From contig DAIPXZ010000001.1 in NCBI GenBank assembly GCA_036782995.1, forward strand, positions 285,307 through 349,306: DNA of 64,000 bases, written 5' to 3'. The notes below the pieces were generated by a model. It searched no databases. It saw only the letters and a list, made by a program, of their open reading frames with translations, and was not told where the DNA came from. Each line of letters begins with the position of its first letter. Within the stretch, counting starts at the first letter, position 1. Origin of the DNA: DAIPXZ01 sp036782995 (lineage in GTDB: Bacteria > Bacillota > Clostridia > Saccharofermentanales > Saccharofermentanaceae). Shown here in pieces: positions 62,003 through 64,000 of the stretch. The position numbers and the translations under genes are program-made.

Positions 62003-62431
62003 TTAAAAAGACTTCCCTAGGCAATTAACATCACCCTTATTGAGTCCACATTTTTTATAAAACTCTAGATTATCATTTATCGAAATAAGTTCTATTGTAT
62101 GAATATCCTTTACTTTAAGTTGCTCCTCTAAGGCGCTAAGCAGCTTACGCCCTACTCCTTTTCTCTTCCACTTTGGAGCAACAAAAATTTCTGAAACAAA
62201 GAACATATCATAGTCTGCATAAGGATCCACAAATCCCAAAAGACCACCTATAATTTCATCGTCTTCTACTGCAGCTAAACCCAGGGCTTCAAATCCACAC
62301 AAAATGGACTGCACTCTTCTTACTGCCTTTTCCTGAACCCAAGCCTCATTCCAAGGCTCCTCTGAATATGCCTGTCCCATTACTCCGGCAAGCTCCTCGA
62401 TATCATTATGATTAACTACTCTTATCTCCAT
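62003..62431 (-). CDS. GNAT family N-acetyltransferase
   Basis: 142-aa transferase: SEIFVAPKWKRKGVGRKLLSAL supplies RKGVGRK, and SINDNLEFYKKCGL closes the motif. The aminoglycoside-acetyl type is possible from the length; not shown. Directly follows the 62432 gene. Confidence 0.87.
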   Translation of the reverse strand: MEIRVVNHNDIEELAGVMGQAYSEEPWNEAWVQEKAVRRVQSILCGFEALGLAAVEDDEIIGGLLGFVDPYADYDMFFVSEIFVAPKWKRKGVGRKLLSALEEQLKVKDIHTIELISINDNLEFYKKCGLNKGDVNCLGKSF

Positions 62432-62965
62432 TTATTTATCCTCCTGGCCTCGTATTACATAAAAGCGATACAATTCTTCTTTTTCATCATCAATATCTTT
62501 GTACATTTTCTTTTCTATTAAGTTGAAACCAGATTTCTCTGCTACTTTCCATGATGGTGTATTCGCATCGAGAATAGTTGCTATTATTTCAGACTCACTA
62601 TATTGTTTAAAGAAAAACTGAACATATGCATTTATCGCCTCTGTCATATATCCTTTTTTCCTAAAAGGTGTTCCTATAAAATAACAAATACCAACCTTAT
62701 CCACATCTTCATAATATGTAGAACCAACAGAGCCTATGACCTCTTCTGTTTCTTTTAGTATAACAGTGCAAGGTATATAATTTTCTCTTGGATTATCATT
62801 ATTTGTTAATTTTAAAGCCTCTTCAATCCAATCATTGATCCACTCTGAACAATTAGCATCAAACCCAACTTGACTAAGACTCCCATCTTGAGACATACCA
62901 GAAAAGATAATCTCGTCTCCGCGCTGTATGGATCGAATAATCAATCTATTAGTTTCTAGCCACAT
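62432..62965 (-). CDS. GNAT family N-acetyltransferase (RimJ/RimL-like)
   Basis: 177-aa transferase: MWLETNRLIIRSIQRGD start, ICYFIGTPFRKKGYMTEAINAY (acetyl-CoA loop), ANTPSWKVAEKSGFNLIEK. This is the pattern of ribosomal-protein acetyltransferase relatives. Ribosome site AGAGGTG. It is the first cargo gene at the right end of the element. Confidence 0.88.
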   Translation of the reverse strand: MWLETNRLIIRSIQRGDEIIFSGMSQDGSLSQVGFDANCSEWINDWIEEALKLTNNDNPRENYIPCTVILKETEEVIGSVGSTYYEDVDKVGICYFIGTPFRKKGYMTEAINAYVQFFFKQYSESEIIATILDANTPSWKVAEKSGFNLIEKKMYKDIDDEKEELYRFYVIRGQEDK

Positions 62966-63053
62966 TTAAATCACCTCTTCTGATTAAGTATAAGTTCCAT
63001 CCTAATATATGAAAACCTCAATTTTAATTATAAATAAACTTGCTCCAGTATGT

Positions 63054-63353
63054 TTATATCATCTGAAACGCCTTAAAAGCCTCCGTAATGGCCTCTTCCT
63101 TATCCTTCGGACACTGTGGCTGTCTTGCGTCCGCTGACTTAGGCAAATTAAAGTTCTCTGCCAGTTCAATACCACATTTTCTCTTTACCTGAGCAATATA
63201 AAGACTTGAAACCTTCATCCCATCATTATGCTCTGCAACATACTTCTTGATCTTCTCATAGGTTGCCTTTGTTTCAGCAGAGGTACCCTCCAACTCAGCA
63301 ACATCCACATCTACTTCAATATAATCATCCGGTCTCTGGCGAAGTTGGGAAAG
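63054..63353 (-). other. RlmD-type C-terminal tail carried by the element
   Basis: About 100 codons after the attachment repeat, encoding an RlmD-like extension (ends in AFQMI, stop at 63054). As read here, it once restored the 3' end of rlmD after the first element inserted, and is now attached to the second recombinase. Based on remembered similarity, not a search. Confidence 0.55.
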
Positions 63354-63998
63354 AAGAACAACCGTCTCGGGTGGCTTTGCATCATCCAAACCATCAGAGT
63401 CACCCTCTGGATTGATTGGAAGCCTGAATCTTATAGCCTTTAGCCACTGTCCTTCAGCAGTTTTTTCTTCGTGTATTTGTATTTCTTCGATTAGGGATTC
63501 CATTAGTTTTCGTCTCTCTAATTGATCCATTACTTCATACACTTTACCAAAATCAAGAAGAACCTTGTAGATGTTATCTGTAGTAATCTTATTTCTTTCG
63601 ATAGCAGATTTCTTCTTCAATGCAATATCGATTAACTCTTCAAGTTCTTCTGCTGTATCGTAAGATTTATAAAGACGCTTGTTTAAGTCTGCCTTCAGTC
63701 TCTCATAGTGTTTATCTTCAAAATCCAATTCATCAATATCAGATAAGATTCTGTCTTGAAGCATAATATTGTGCTTCAACTTCTTGTTTAGTGCCTCGAG
63801 TTCAGCATCAAGGTCTGAAGTATCAACTTTTACTTTTATCTTATTCTTCATTAGCTCTGCAAACTTAGGATTACTTACAAGCTCTTTAATTACTTCTTCA
63901 ATAGCACTATCAATTACTTCTTCGTTAATCTGTTTACTGAACTCACACTCATGGCCTCTTGTTTTCTTATGGTGTTTACAACCATAGAAATAGTAGTC
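63054..63998 (-). CDS. Second large serine recombinase fused to an RlmD-like tail, 5' part outside window
   Basis: At least 314 aa, open to the window edge. Visible: end of the zinc ribbon (YGCKHHKKTRGHECEF), coiled coil (DLDAELEALNKKLKHN), and the C-terminal beta segment, as in the recombinase at 50815. It then reads PPETVVLLS and continues 95 residues (KATYEKIKKYVAEHNDG, KVSSLYIAQVKRKCGIE, ADARQPQCPKDKEEAI, FKAFQMI). That extension resembles the C-terminal extension of clostridial RlmD proteins. The fusion is the expected product of inserting a second element at the rlmD site. Confidence 0.82.
   Translation of the reverse strand, partial: DYYFYGCKHHKKTRGHECEFSKQINEEVIDSAIEEVIKELVSNPKFAELMKNKIKVKVDTSDLDAELEALNKKLKHNIMLQDRILSDIDELDFEDKHYERLKADLNKRLYKSYDTAEELEELIDIALKKKSAIERNKITTDNIYKVLLDFGKVYEVMDQLERRKLMESLIEEIQIHEEKTAEGQWLKAIRFRLPINPEGDSDGLDDAKPPETVVLLSQLRQRPDDYIEVDVDVAELEGTSAETKATYEKIKKYVAEHNDGMKVSSLYIAQVKRKCGIELAENFNLPKSADARQPQCPKDKEEAITEAFKAFQMI
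63354..63368. repeat. Right attachment repeat (attR candidate)
   Basis: Second copy of the 15-bp AAGAACAACCGTCTC repeat; spacing to the left copy is 12.52 kb. Confidence 0.7.
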
Positions 63999-64000
63999 CT

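Larger units (their letters stand above)
50830..63368. mobile_element. Integrated mobilizable element, about 12.5 kb, probably in rlmD
   Basis: Bounded by the 15-bp direct repeats. Contains recombinase, KilA-N pseudogene, XRE regulator, replication-type helicase and CHC2 protein, MobV relaxase, oriT candidate, and GNAT-rich cargo. It is AT-richer than the flanks. No conjugation (T4SS) genes, so mobilizable rather than self-transmissible. Integration in the 3' end of rlmD is inferred from the motif at both repeats and the RlmD-like tail at 63054-63353. Confidence 0.75.

Overview
The window looks like chromosomal DNA of an anaerobic Clostridia-type bacterium (Bacillota). Strong AGGAGG-type ribosome sites are common, there are GTG/TTG starts and tightly overlapping operons, and the gene set includes NfnAB, HydF, a LarA-type racemase, a condensation-fold/DUF6320-type pair and three GGDEF proteins. 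No gene fixes the genus. About 1-50.8 kb reads as host backbone; about 50.83-63.37 kb is an AT-richer integrated mobilizable element; the last ~0.6 kb belongs to a second recombinase that runs off the window.

Backbone, left to right: part of a sugar ABC importer (permease and an unusually long binding lipoprotein); an orphan CbiG-like gene coupled to a GGDEF-EAL gene; an ABC exporter; a strong candidate for a structured non-coding RNA of about 195 nt (8861-9056, minus); nfnA-nfnB-hydroxyacid dehydrogenase; small transporter and SDR genes; a SulP transporter; divergent AraC/MATE genes; a radical-SAM/SPASM enzyme beside a small putative lipoprotein substrate; an SGNH esterase; a HerA-like ATPase; tRNA-Arg(CCG); dusB converging on glmU-pth-mfd; a sugar nucleotidyltransferase; lacI-manA; nadABC; two diguanylate cyclases; maf; the larA-like operon; an antiporter; hydF; and an MBL-fold lipoprotein.

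Mobile region: a large serine recombinase (50815-52488), a KilA-N gene broken by one in-frame amber codon, an XRE regulator, a P4-type helicase/primase, a CHC2 zinc-finger protein and a MobV relaxase. Upstream of the relaxase lie a candidate oriT, a ten-unit array of compensated hairpins and flanking terminators. Cargo is dominated by acetyltransferases: five GNAT domains, one fused to a P-loop kinase-like domain, plus a nucleoside phosphorylase whose promoter is followed by a 33-codon leader peptide and a terminator. There are no type IV secretion genes, so it would need a helper.

A 15-bp direct repeat (50830-50844 and 63354-63368) sits inside the ETVVLLS codons at the end of both recombinase genes. 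That peptide matches the C-terminal motif of the rRNA methyltransferase RlmD, and the second recombinase is followed in frame by an RlmD-like C-terminal extension. The simplest reading is that these elements integrate into the 3' end of rlmD, that two are stacked, and that the 5' part of rlmD lies to the right of the window.
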